From Sphingomonas edaphi (GTDB taxonomy: Bacteria > Pseudomonadota > Alphaproteobacteria > Sphingomonadales > Sphingomonadaceae), in NCBI RefSeq assembly GCF_003583725.1, contig NZ_QXTF01000001.1, forward strand, positions 806,001 to 870,000: a stretch of 64,000 bases of DNA. The letters run 5' to 3'. The notes beneath the pieces were generated by a model that had not been told where the DNA came from, made no database searches, and was given only the letters and a program-made list of their open reading frames with translations. Both the position numbers and the translations under genes were made by a program. Each line of letters opens with the position of its first letter. Within the stretch, counting starts at the first letter, position 1. Shown piece after piece: positions 27,620 through 35,059 of the stretch.

Positions 27620-27662
27620 CCATCACCCCCTCATTCGGCCGAAACTGTCTAGCGGCTCCGCT

Positions 27663-27719
27663 CGCGACAAAACAAGGTAAACCGGCCGGCCGGCAACGCA
27701 ACTTCAACGCTTTGTCGCG
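27663..27719. promoter_or_regulatory. Inverted repeat in the divergent mod promoter region
   Basis: CGCGACAAA (27663-27671) and TTTGTCGCG (27711-27719) are perfect inverted copies separated by 39 bases. A GC palindrome CCGGCCGGCCGG (27682-27693) lies between them. The region is shared by mod (leftward) and the gene at 27734 (rightward), so it could be an operator controlling both. No regulator is assigned. Confidence 0.5.
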
Positions 27720-27733
27720 TATCGGCATTCACC

Positions 27734-28354
27734 ATGCCAGTCGCGAAGCCGCCCTATTTCCTATCCGCCGCCAGCGCGAAGGCGATCCTGGACGCGGCTG
27801 AGCCTGCCGCTCCGCCATCGCCCGAGCTGATCGAATCTACGCGGCGTTGGTTACAAGCGCGAGTGAGAGAGGCCGCAGAACGAGCAAACACAGATCGCAT
27901 CGTTAAGGCGGACGTGGAGCGGGTGGCGAGAGCCTATCGGCGTTTTCAACGTGTCATCCACAGTCTGCGAAACCATGACGATCCGCCGCCTAAGATTCCA
28001 ACGTCGAGTGAGGGTGCAACGGCGTGGGACGAATGGATCGACGGCTTTCGCGTCATCCCGTGGGAGCGGGGTCCGCATGAAAGTCGCGATTGGCAGCTAA
28101 TCGGAGCGTTGCTCGCGCTCTACGAAGTAACGTCCGGAAGGCAGGCGGCTTTCACGCCGAATGGTCCGGCGATGCGCTTCCTGGATGCCGCGTTTGACCA
28201 CATTAGACCGGCCGCGCCAAGAGGAAAGCGAAGTTACTTCGCGTCCCCCAATCCCGATGCATTGCGACACAAGCTGCCCCGGTTGAGGAAGATCGAGATG
28301 CGATCGGCGGCAAAAAGACTCGCAAGGATTTTCGGGAGAATCGATCCGGAATAA
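27734..28354 (+). CDS. Island protein of unknown function
   Basis: A 206-residue soluble, mostly helical and basic protein. The ATG at 27734 is the first of the frame. Residues 30-95 contain a long charged helix (RVREAAERAN, DRIVKADVERVARAYRRF). The segment WDEWIDGFRVIPWERG is Trp-rich and looks conserved. The C-terminus is strongly basic (RLRKIEMRSAAKRLARIF). No signal peptide, membrane helix or recognised motif is present. It faces the mod operon and precedes the excisionase gene, so it may be an island regulator or an additional cargo protein. Confidence 0.65.
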   Translation: MPVAKPPYFLSAASAKAILDAAEPAAPPSPELIESTRRWLQARVREAAERANTDRIVKADVERVARAYRRFQRVIHSLRNHDDPPPKIPTSSEGATAWDEWIDGFRVIPWERGPHESRDWQLIGALLALYEVTSGRQAAFTPNGPAMRFLDAAFDHIRPAAPRGKRSYFASPNPDALRHKLPRLRKIEMRSAAKRLARIFGRIDPE

Positions 28355-28446
28355 AGGCGCTCAGAAATTCGTGAATTGCGCCAATAGTCCGAGCCGTCAC
28401 GTCCATCGATAATTGCCAAGGTTCAAGCGAACATTGGAGAATTCAA

Positions 28447-28638
28447 ATGGATGCCAGGCAGGAAAACTTCTCCGTTGGGGAGACGGTTCGGCTGTTCGGA
28501 ATTGGGCGAACGAAGCTCTACGAACTCATTCAAAGCGGCGAAATTGAAGCGATCAAGTTGGGGCGGCGGACGCTGATCCGAGCCGAAAGCGCACGCAGCT
28601 TCATCGATAGCCTTCCGCGCGTCGGGCGCGGCGGATGA
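28447..28638 (+). CDS. AlpA/excisionase-family small HTH protein
   Basis: A 63-residue protein made almost only of a MerR-like/excisionase helix-turn-helix (FSVGETVRLFGIGRTKLYEL, then IKLGRRTLIRAE). A GGAGAATTC ribosome-binding site precedes the ATG. Proteins of this family direct excision or activate integrase in P4-like elements. Its stop overlaps the primase start by four bases, so the two are co-expressed. Confidence 0.85.
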   Translation: MDARQENFSVGETVRLFGIGRTKLYELIQSGEIEAIKLGRRTLIRAESARSFIDSLPRVGRGG

Positions 28639-30887
28639 GCGAGGAAAGGCTAAGGCGACTTATCCGCGAGAGATTGGCCCTCGCGCGGATCGGCATTCCG
28701 ACCTTCCTGACCTATGGAATCGACAAGTTCGGCAATTGCGAGTGCAGCAAGCCAAGATGCGAACGCGCCGGCAAGCATCCTCGCAAGTCCGGCGCCAATC
28801 GCGGCGCGACGGCCGATCCGGCACAGATCAAGCGCGAAACGCGATCCGGCTGGGCCAATGTTGCCCTGCATTGTGGCCTAGCCAATCTTGTCGTCCTGGA
28901 TATCGATCCGCGCAACGGCGGCTCTGAAACGATCGAGAGGTTGGAAGTTGAATTAGGATCGTTGGAATCGGCCGTCGTCGCCGAAACCGGGGGCGGGGGC
29001 GAGCATCGCTACTTCCTCGCCAGCGAAGGCGTCACCTATCCCGCTAGCCTAGGGCCAGGCGTAGATGTGCTGAGCGGGTCAAAGTATCCGATCATTCCGC
29101 CAAGCCGCCATAAGTCTGGCACAGACTATCGATGGCGCGAGGGCTGCGATCCGATCGGCGCCCGCTTCTTACTGACGCACTTGCGAGATTCCGTGCTCGA
29201 TCGCTTCCGCGAAGATGACGAAGAGGACGCAATCCCGATCCAGCCGATCGAGGAAACGGAAGAGGAAATTGCGCGGCTTCGATCGGCATTGGAATTCATC
29301 TCCGCTGATTGCCCCCGCGACGAATGGCGCGACCATCTATTCGCGATCAACGCGACCGGCTGGCGATCCGCCGAGGAGCTTGCGCGCGAATGGAGCATGA
29401 CGGCGCCGCACCGTTGGTCGGAAGATGCGTTCGCTGAGCTATGGGAAAGCGCCGATCCGTCCCGGCCGGGCGGTCGGACGATTGGTAGCATCTATCATTT
29501 TGCGAAGCGAAACGGTTGGGTTGATCCTTCGGCCGGATCGCGCCTGGAAACTTTAGGCGATATCGATAATGGGCGGCGCTTTGCCGAGCGCTATCGCGGG
29601 AAGTTGATTTTCGATCGTGCCAGCCGGCTTTGGCGCCAATATATCGAGGGCATTTGGCGTGAGTGCGATCGAGGGGAGCATATCGCCGCCGCTAAGGACA
29701 TTGCAGATACAATCCTGAGGGAAACCGGCGAAAGGTTTGCCGCTAATCCAACCGACGCCAACAAGGCCGCTCATGGCCAGGCGCTTCGTGTCCATCGCTC
29801 GGCGCAGCGGGTGCACGCCATGATCGAGTTGGCAGCGGCCGAACCGGGGATGAGCGTTGCCGATCCTTCGGCGTTTGACGCCAATCCCGATTTGCTCGGG
29901 ATCGAGGGGGGTGTAATCGACCTTCGGACAGGTGAGTGGATCGCCCCGTCGCCTAATCATCGGATCAGCAAATGTGCCGGCGTCTCTTACGATCCGAAGG
30001 CTCGCTGTCCTCGCTTCCTTAGCTTCCTGTCTGACATTCTGGGCAGCCAAGAGGAGATTGCATTCGTTCAACGTTTTGCCGGCTACACGCTCACCGGGTC
30101 CGTAGATGAAGAGGCGCTGCTTTTCATGCAGGGCCAGGGCGCAAACGGTAAGAGCGTTCTCGCCAATATCCTGTCAGGAGTCCTTGGCGATTATGCTGTG
30201 ACAGTCGGTTCGGAATTGCTGGCTGTTACCAAGCACGAATCTGAGGCTTCGCGCCTGAAAGTCCTTTTGCGCGGGGCTCGCATGGCCTTGGTCAACGAAG
30301 TTGGACAAAACGACACGTTCAACGATCAGCGCGTGAAGGAACTTGTCTCGCGTGAAGTGATATCCGGCCGTTTTCTCTACGGTGAAGCGTTCAACTTCAT
30401 CCCGACGCACAAGTTTTGGGTGCGCGCCAATCATCGCCCGGCCGTGCTCGATTCGGGCGATGGCATGTGGCGGCGGATCAATCTTCTGGCGTTCAACAGG
30501 CAATTCAGCCTGGAAGAGCGCGTCCGCGGCCTCGATCGGAAGCTACTGGAAGACGAAGGCAGCGGCATTTTGAATTGGTGCATCGCCGGCTGCCTGGAAT
30601 GGCGAAAGTCCGGCCTGAGCGTTCCGCCATCTATCAGGCGCGAAACCGCGCGATATCGCGACGAAACCGATGTTGTCGGTGAATGGATCGAGGCCGAATG
30701 CGAACAGGGGCCGGAGCACCGATCAAAGGTCGCGACGATATATGACTCGTATCGAAATTATTTCCACGAAGCGGGCATGTCGCCCAAGTCCCAAGTCGCG
30801 TTCACGCGAATGATGGGGACGCGGGGCTTCCGACGAAAGTCCAGCAACGGCAAAGCCTATCTGGAAGGGATTCGCCTTACCCTCTGA
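28635..30887 (+). CDS. Primase-polymerase/helicase of P4 type
   Basis: A 750-residue replication protein. The N-terminal half is a bifunctional primase-polymerase of the archaeo-eukaryotic primase fold: the metal DxD pair is D89/D91 (LVVLDIDPRNGG), followed by GGGEHRYF and the SGSKYPIIPPS segment. A cysteine cluster (C35, C37, C42) near the start may bind zinc. The C-terminal half is a superfamily 3 helicase of the D5/P4 class with Walker A GQGANGKS (residues 500-507). It probably allows replication of the excised element, as P4 alpha protein does. Confidence 0.88.
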   Translation: MSEERLRRLIRERLALARIGIPTFLTYGIDKFGNCECSKPRCERAGKHPRKSGANRGATADPAQIKRETRSGWANVALHCGLANLVVLDIDPRNGGSETIERLEVELGSLESAVVAETGGGGEHRYFLASEGVTYPASLGPGVDVLSGSKYPIIPPSRHKSGTDYRWREGCDPIGARFLLTHLRDSVLDRFREDDEEDAIPIQPIEETEEEIARLRSALEFISADCPRDEWRDHLFAINATGWRSAEELAREWSMTAPHRWSEDAFAELWESADPSRPGGRTIGSIYHFAKRNGWVDPSAGSRLETLGDIDNGRRFAERYRGKLIFDRASRLWRQYIEGIWRECDRGEHIAAAKDIADTILRETGERFAANPTDANKAAHGQALRVHRSAQRVHAMIELAAAEPGMSVADPSAFDANPDLLGIEGGVIDLRTGEWIAPSPNHRISKCAGVSYDPKARCPRFLSFLSDILGSQEEIAFVQRFAGYTLTGSVDEEALLFMQGQGANGKSVLANILSGVLGDYAVTVGSELLAVTKHESEASRLKVLLRGARMALVNEVGQNDTFNDQRVKELVSREVISGRFLYGEAFNFIPTHKFWVRANHRPAVLDSGDGMWRRINLLAFNRQFSLEERVRGLDRKLLEDEGSGILNWCIAGCLEWRKSGLSVPPSIRRETARYRDETDVVGEWIEAECEQGPEHRSKVATIYDSYRNYFHEAGMSPKSQVAFTRMMGTRGFRRKSSNGKAYLEGIRLTL

Positions 30888-30892
30888 AGCGA

Positions 30893-30993
30893 GTGCGTGA
30901 AGGGCGCGTTGATTGGAATTTTCCAGAGCTTTCTAGCTAAGCGAGAATAGAGCAAGGTTTTGGATTTCGATGTTCATGGCGCCCTTCGCGCAC
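30893..30993. repeat. 15-bp inverted repeat after the primase gene
   Basis: GTGCGTGAAGGGCGC (30893-30907) and GCGCCCTTCGCGCAC (30979-30993) are inverted copies with one mismatch and a 71-base AT-richer spacer. They lie in the 240-base gap between the primase stop and the CD-NTase start. The site could be a replication or regulatory element of the island, or part of a large hairpin that separates the two transcripts. This is inference. Confidence 0.5.
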
Positions 30994-31127
30994 TTTCGAG
31001 GCGGGGCTAAGCGGACTCCGGCACAAAATATGACAAAGCGGCTCAGCGCCCCCGCCTTCTACCTTGATGTTGAGGAAGGGACCCGGAGCCTGTTGCGAGC
31101 GGACTTGATTCCGGCTTACGTCGGCTC

Positions 31128-32099
31128 ATGTCAGACCATCGAAACTATATTCTTGAGGCATTGGCGAAAGCGCGAACGCGCTCGTCTTGGAACGATCGCC
31201 TGAGTCATTGGGAACGCCCGCCGAGCGACAATGAAGAAGCACAGATTCAACGAGCGGCGAATGCCGCAACCGCATTAGTTAGCGCCAGCCCGATACTGAC
31301 TGCCGAGGGCGTCACGATCCGGCCGCAAGGAAGTTACTTCAACAATACAAATGTTCGTCTGGAAGCGGACATGGACCTTCGGGTGCAACTTCCTGGCATT
31401 TATGTCGACTATGCATCAAGCGTAGATCAAGCGGCCGCATATAGCGCAGAAGGGTATTCGGCCACTGGCCGGACCTTCACCGAGATCAGCACGATCGTTC
31501 GAGACGAGCTAGCAGCCAAGTGCCGGGCGAAGTTTGGAGCGGACAAGGTTTCCGTGGGCGGCAAAGCTGTGACGGTTGAAGGACTCAGCGGCAGTCGCGC
31601 GGACGTTGACCTGGTGCCGGCATTTCACCTGCATTGGATCGAAAACAATGGCCTTGGCGGCTATCATGTCACAAAGGGCGTCGCCATCATCGCTGCGAAC
31701 GGCGCGGTGACGGAGAATTTTCCCGATCAACATCACACAAACGGTAAGGCCAAACGAACGAGGACGGCCCACCGGTTCAAAAAAATTGTTCGCATGGCGA
31801 AGCGGCTAAACTGCGAACTCGCTGATAATAATGAGACGCCAAAGAGGCTGCCGTCATTCTTGATTGAATGTCTGATCTACTGCGTCGAAGACGTTTATTT
31901 CCTTCAACCAGACGATGATCGCTATGATCGGTTGTTACGCGTCCTTCGCCGAGCGCGCGACCTATTACTCGACCCCGAGTGGCACACAACCGCAACCGAG
32001 ATCAACGAGATCAAGTTCCTATTTCATGTGACGCAAGCGTGGACGTTAAGCGACGCGCGCACTTTCATTGCCGCTGCGATCGCCCGACTGGAGGCCTAA
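31128..32099 (+). CDS. CBASS CD-NTase (cGAS/DncV-like nucleotidyltransferase)
   Basis: A 323-residue signal synthase of cyclic-oligonucleotide anti-phage defence. The nucleotidyltransferase core has GS at residues 68-69 (RPQGSYFNNTNV), the metal pair D81/D83 (LEADMDLRV) and the third acidic strand SRADVDLVPAF (D161, or D159). The C-terminal half is helical, as in the OAS-like fold. In CBASS such enzymes make a cyclic di- or trinucleotide on infection. The product cannot be read from sequence. The next gene starts two bases later and encodes a matching effector, which supports the call. The CD-NTase clade was not assigned. Confidence 0.85.
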   Translation: MSDHRNYILEALAKARTRSSWNDRLSHWERPPSDNEEAQIQRAANAATALVSASPILTAEGVTIRPQGSYFNNTNVRLEADMDLRVQLPGIYVDYASSVDQAAAYSAEGYSATGRTFTEISTIVRDELAAKCRAKFGADKVSVGGKAVTVEGLSGSRADVDLVPAFHLHWIENNGLGGYHVTKGVAIIAANGAVTENFPDQHHTNGKAKRTRTAHRFKKIVRMAKRLNCELADNNETPKRLPSFLIECLIYCVEDVYFLQPDDDRYDRLLRVLRRARDLLLDPEWHTTATEINEIKFLFHVTQAWTLSDARTFIAAAIARLEA

Positions 32100-32100
32100 C

Positions 32101-32709
32101 GTGTGGCAACTCATATCTCGGCCGAAACAAGTAACTATACTGGTGGCGCTCACAGTCATCGTGATCTTGGCGATGCAAGCTGCCGCTGATCTGTGGGGTA
32201 GCCAAACGCCGCCGCTCTACAAAACAGTGTCACTTGTTGCGTTCGTTGTGGGCACCGTCTTCGCGATGATCGCAAATCTAGTGTGGCGTTGGTTCTGGCG
32301 GCGCTTTCCGATCCTAAACAAATGGCTATTTCCTGACCTAAACGGCCGGTGGATAGGAACGCTTCAATCCACATGGGCTGATCCGGCAACCGGTAGCTCC
32401 CCTGGCCCGATATCGACAGAGGTGACGGTTCGACAAACTCTGTTTGATGTGAGCGTGAAAATGAAGACTGGCGAGTCCTGCTCATATTCAGCGCGGGTAA
32501 TTCCAGAAGCTGAGCCGCAGGCCGATCGCTACCGGCTTTGGTATTCCTACGACAACAGGCCGGTCGCGAGTGTGCAACATCGCTCTACCCCTCATGAGGG
32601 GGTGGCATGGCTGGAGATCGCCCTCGCCGATGATCCTAACCAACTGACGGGACAGTATTACACATCACGAAAAACAACTGGCGATATCAAGGTAATGCGG
32701 GACGTTTAA
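32101..32709 (+). CDS. cap15: Cap15-like CBASS effector (two TM helices plus beta-rich domain)
   Basis: A 202-residue membrane protein. The GTG start is six bases after GGAGG and two bases after the CD-NTase stop. TM1 (about residues 10-28) and TM2 (about 43-66, ending in WRWFWRRF) precede a beta-strand-rich domain that begins LNGRWIGTL. This is the plan of the SMODS-associated 2TM-beta (Cap15) effectors, whose beta-barrel binds the cyclic nucleotide and whose helices then disrupt the inner membrane, killing the infected cell. The length is also that of Cap15. No Cap2/Cap3 or HORMA/Trip13 genes are present, so this is a minimal type I system. Confidence 0.78.
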   Translation: MWQLISRPKQVTILVALTVIVILAMQAAADLWGSQTPPLYKTVSLVAFVVGTVFAMIANLVWRWFWRRFPILNKWLFPDLNGRWIGTLQSTWADPATGSSPGPISTEVTVRQTLFDVSVKMKTGESCSYSARVIPEAEPQADRYRLWYSYDNRPVASVQHRSTPHEGVAWLEIALADDPNQLTGQYYTSRKTTGDIKVMRDV

Positions 32710-32753
32710 TCGTCCAACACCCCACAGAATCCGGCGGAACAGCCGAGCAAATA

Positions 32754-33941
32754 TTAGGCGGTTCGTAGCTCATCAAGATAGTCCGACCACCATTGAGCCA
32801 TGGCCACGCGCTCCGCCCAATGTGCTCCACGATGATATGCGCCGCGCACGCCGTCACTCGCCTTGTGGGCGAGTGCGCGTTCGATAGCATCCGGGTTCCA
32901 CTTGCCGCTTTCATTCAACAGCGTGCTCGCCATTGCGCGAAAGCCGTGGGCCGTCATCTCGTCGCCGGAATAGCCTAGCCGCCGAAGAGCCGCGTTGATC
33001 GTATTTTCCGACATTGGCCGATCGCCCGGATAGAGCGATGCGAAGACGTAGCGATGCCGGCCGGTCAGAGCTTTGGCTGCACGGAAAATCTCGATCGCTT
33101 GGCGCGAAAGCGGGACCATGTGCGGCTGGCGCATCTTCATCTTGGACGCGGCGATTTTCCACACGCCCTTGTCCAGGTCGATTTCCGACCATTCGGCCTG
33201 CCTCAGTTCCCCCGGCCGGACGAAGACATGAGGCGCCAGCTTCAGCGCTAACTGAGTCATTGGCTGGCCGTCATAGCCGTCGATCGCGCGAAGTAGCGCC
33301 CCGACTCCCTTGGCATTCAGGATCGCGGCATGATGCGTCGCCATTGGCGCCACAAGCGCGCCGCGCAAAGCGGCGGCCGGATCGGCTGAAGCGCGGGCCG
33401 TCGAAACGGCATAGCGGAACACGCGACTGGCGAATGAGCGCATCCGACGGGCCGTTTCCAAATGTCCGCGAGCTTCAACTTTCTTCAGCGCGGCCAGAAG
33501 TTCGACCGGGCTGATTTCATCGACCGGCCGCGATCCAAGGGCCGGCTCCAATAGCGATAGCAGCCAACGCGCCTTGCCGATCGTGACGGCCGCCCGACCT
33601 TCGCGTTCCGATTTGTCGATATATTCGTCGGCAACCGCTTTGAATGAAGTCGCTGCCTTCAGCGTCGCGCCCAGCCGATCGAGCCGCTTCTTTTCCGAAG
33701 GATCAACGCCAGCCGCGATCAGCTTGCGGGCTTCCGCTCCGCTTTCGCGCGCATCCTTCAGCGAAACGTCGGGATAGCGGCCAAGCGACAGCTTCTTTTC
33801 CTTGCCGGCGATACGGTATTTGAGCCGCCACAGCTTGCCGCCCGACGGCTGGACTAGAAGGAATAAGCCTCGCTCATCGGACAGCTTAACGGGTTTCGGG
33901 CCAGGCTTGGCAGCGCGGATCGCAATGTCGTTCAAGGGCAT
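32754..33941 (-). CDS. int: P4-type tyrosine recombinase/integrase
   Basis: A 395-residue integrase. The N-terminal arm-binding domain (DUF4102 type, about residues 1-85) has LSDERGLFLLV and LGRYPDVSLKDAR. The catalytic residues are R242 (VRPGEL), H332 and R335 (HGFRAM), H359 (LAHK) and the nucleophile Y369 (GAYHRG). The start MPLNDIAIRAAKPG is preferred to an ATG eight codons upstream. It reads away from the tRNA-Leu target site, converges with the CBASS genes, and its start abuts the arm-like repeats at 33943-33993. Confidence 0.93.
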   Translation of the reverse strand: MPLNDIAIRAAKPGPKPVKLSDERGLFLLVQPSGGKLWRLKYRIAGKEKKLSLGRYPDVSLKDARESGAEARKLIAAGVDPSEKKRLDRLGATLKAATSFKAVADEYIDKSEREGRAAVTIGKARWLLSLLEPALGSRPVDEISPVELLAALKKVEARGHLETARRMRSFASRVFRYAVSTARASADPAAALRGALVAPMATHHAAILNAKGVGALLRAIDGYDGQPMTQLALKLAPHVFVRPGELRQAEWSEIDLDKGVWKIAASKMKMRQPHMVPLSRQAIEIFRAAKALTGRHRYVFASLYPGDRPMSENTINAALRRLGYSGDEMTAHGFRAMASTLLNESGKWNPDAIERALAHKASDGVRGAYHRGAHWAERVAMAQWWSDYLDELRTA

Positions 33942-33942
33942 T

Positions 33943-33993
33943 TGGGGGCCACTCCGGAAGCACATTTCAAAATGGCCCCCACTTTGGCCCCCA
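33943..33993. repeat. Right integrase-arm-like repeats
   Basis: TGGCCCCCA occurs at 33973-33981 and 33985-33993 with the same 12-base spacing as the left pair, and an inverted copy TGGGGGCCA lies at 33943-33951. They sit directly upstream of int, so integrase binding could also control its own expression. Confidence 0.6.
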
Positions 33994-34105
33994 ATGATGC
34001 CCGGTCGCGGGCGAATAGAGGCGGACGGCAGCGACCGATTGCTTCCATTTTATCTCAGATTTCAGGGATTTTTTCAACTGTTGGCGGCTATCCGCGAACA
34101 GGAAA

Positions 34106-34127
34106 ATGGTGCCCAGGAGAGGACTCG
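34106..34127. repeat. attR: island junction inside the tRNA-Leu 3' end
   Basis: ATGGTGCCCAGGAGAGGACTCG covers the CCA end, the acceptor strand and part of the T arm of tRNA-Leu. It matches attL at 23017-23037 with one base difference. The tRNA stays complete, as is usual for integrases that use a tRNA 3' end. Confidence 0.83.
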
Positions 34128-34193
34128 AACCTCCACGCCGTTTCCAGCGCCGCCACCTGAAGACGGTGCGTCTACCAATTCCGCCACCTGGGC
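34107..34193 (-). tRNA. tRNA-Leu (anticodon CAG)
   Basis: An 87-base class II tRNA on the minus strand. The acceptor arms GCCCAGG and CCTGGGC pair, the D arm contains AATTGGTAGACGC, the anticodon loop is CTTCAGG (CAG), there is a long variable arm, the T loop is GGTTCGAGTCC, and CCA is encoded. It is the integration target of the island to its left. Confidence 0.96.
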
Positions 34194-34269
34194 ACAGGGG
34201 TTGTTCAGCCGGTAGGCCGCGGCGCTTAGAGGGGGGCAACCGGTCCTGTCAACAGCATCATGTCCCACT

Positions 34270-34494
34270 TCATGTCCCGGCCTCTTTTTTATCCGGCACA
34301 TACTCCAGCAGGTCGGCCGGCTGGCAGTCCAGCTGCTCGCAGATTGCGTCGAGCGTGGCGAAGCGGATACCTTTCACCTTGCCCGATTTCAGCAGCGACA
34401 GATTGGCCTCGGTGATGCCGATGGCTTCGGCCAGTTCCTTAGACCGCACCTTTCGGAGGGCCAGCATTACATCGAGGCGTACGACGATCGCCAT
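34270..34494 (-). CDS. Short XRE-family HTH regulator
   Basis: A 74-residue Cro/CI-type DNA-binding protein (LAEAIGITEANLSLLKSGK, then TLDAICEQLDCQPADLLEY). Proteins of this size and type are commonly encoded beside DUF2975 membrane proteins. Here the ATG follows the stop of the DUF2975 gene by one base, so the two are translationally coupled. Confidence 0.85.
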   Translation of the reverse strand: MAIVVRLDVMLALRKVRSKELAEAIGITEANLSLLKSGKVKGIRFATLDAICEQLDCQPADLLEYVPDKKEAGT

Positions 34495-34495
34495 G

Positions 34496-34996
34496 TCAGA
34501 CGATCTCCTTGAGCTCGGCATCGAGCTCGGCGGCTTCTTCCAGCATGCGGGCGACCAAGAATAGCACCAGCGCCGCAATAATGAAGAAAATCTCGAGCAG
34601 GTCGAACGCCAGCGCGATCCGGCCATGATCGGGCGCGGCGAGCAGGACCGATGCGGCCATCGGTAGCAGTGTCTGTGCAAGCGCTGCCAGTAGCAGCCAG
34701 AAAGCGAAAGACCGAAAGGCCGCAGCCACCAGCCTTGTGAACCGCTCGCCCCGGCCGAGCAACCGGAGCATCTGAGCCAGCCGCCAGAGCGAGATCGCGA
34801 AGAGAATGACCGCAACATCGGCAGCGAACGCCGGCACCGGCGCGCCGCTCCCGACTGGGCGACTCTCCACCCTTATTCCCGGACCCAGGTCAATTCCGAG
34901 CCGGGCGATGCCATAGGCGCCCACCATTAGGACGAGCAGGCCGAGGACGGCGATGCGCAGTCGGGCGGCGGAATTTTGAAGAGAAGCTTTTTGCAT
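34496..34996 (-). CDS. DUF2975-type membrane protein
   Basis: A 166-residue inner-membrane protein with four predicted helices (residues about 14-32, 57-75, 95-112 and 128-148) and an acidic C-terminal tail (EEAAELDAELKEIV). The layout and the coupled short HTH gene fit the DUF2975/YozG-like pair found in many bacteria. The membrane partner may sense a signal and sequester the regulator, but this has not been shown. An AT-rich region to its right (34997-35059) should hold the promoter. Confidence 0.75.
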   Translation of the reverse strand: MQKASLQNSAARLRIAVLGLLVLMVGAYGIARLGIDLGPGIRVESRPVGSGAPVPAFAADVAVILFAISLWRLAQMLRLLGRGERFTRLVAAAFRSFAFWLLLAALAQTLLPMAASVLLAAPDHGRIALAFDLLEIFFIIAALVLFLVARMLEEAAELDAELKEIV

Positions 34997-35059
34997 ATCT
35001 TGACTTATTATTGTTCTTCGATAATTTATTAAGCATCACATAAACGGGAATAAGAATCA

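Larger units (their letters stand above)
23017..34127. mobile_element. Integrated defence island at tRNA-Leu, about 11.1 kb
   Basis: The element is bounded by near-identical copies of the tRNA-Leu 3' end (23017-23037 and 34106-34127). It encodes a P4-type tyrosine integrase next to the tRNA, an AlpA-like excisionase and a primase-helicase, the core set of P4-like satellites and related integrative elements. No capsid, packaging or conjugation gene is present. The cargo is a type III restriction-modification pair and a two-gene CBASS. Repeats that look like integrase arm sites occur just inside both ends. It may be a satellite needing a helper phage, or a self-excising genomic island. Confidence 0.88.

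Noticed and set aside
30970-31203. 77-codon plus-strand frame before the CD-NTase
   Set aside because: It overlaps the CD-NTase start by 76 bases, has no ribosome-binding site and includes one arm of the inverted repeat.
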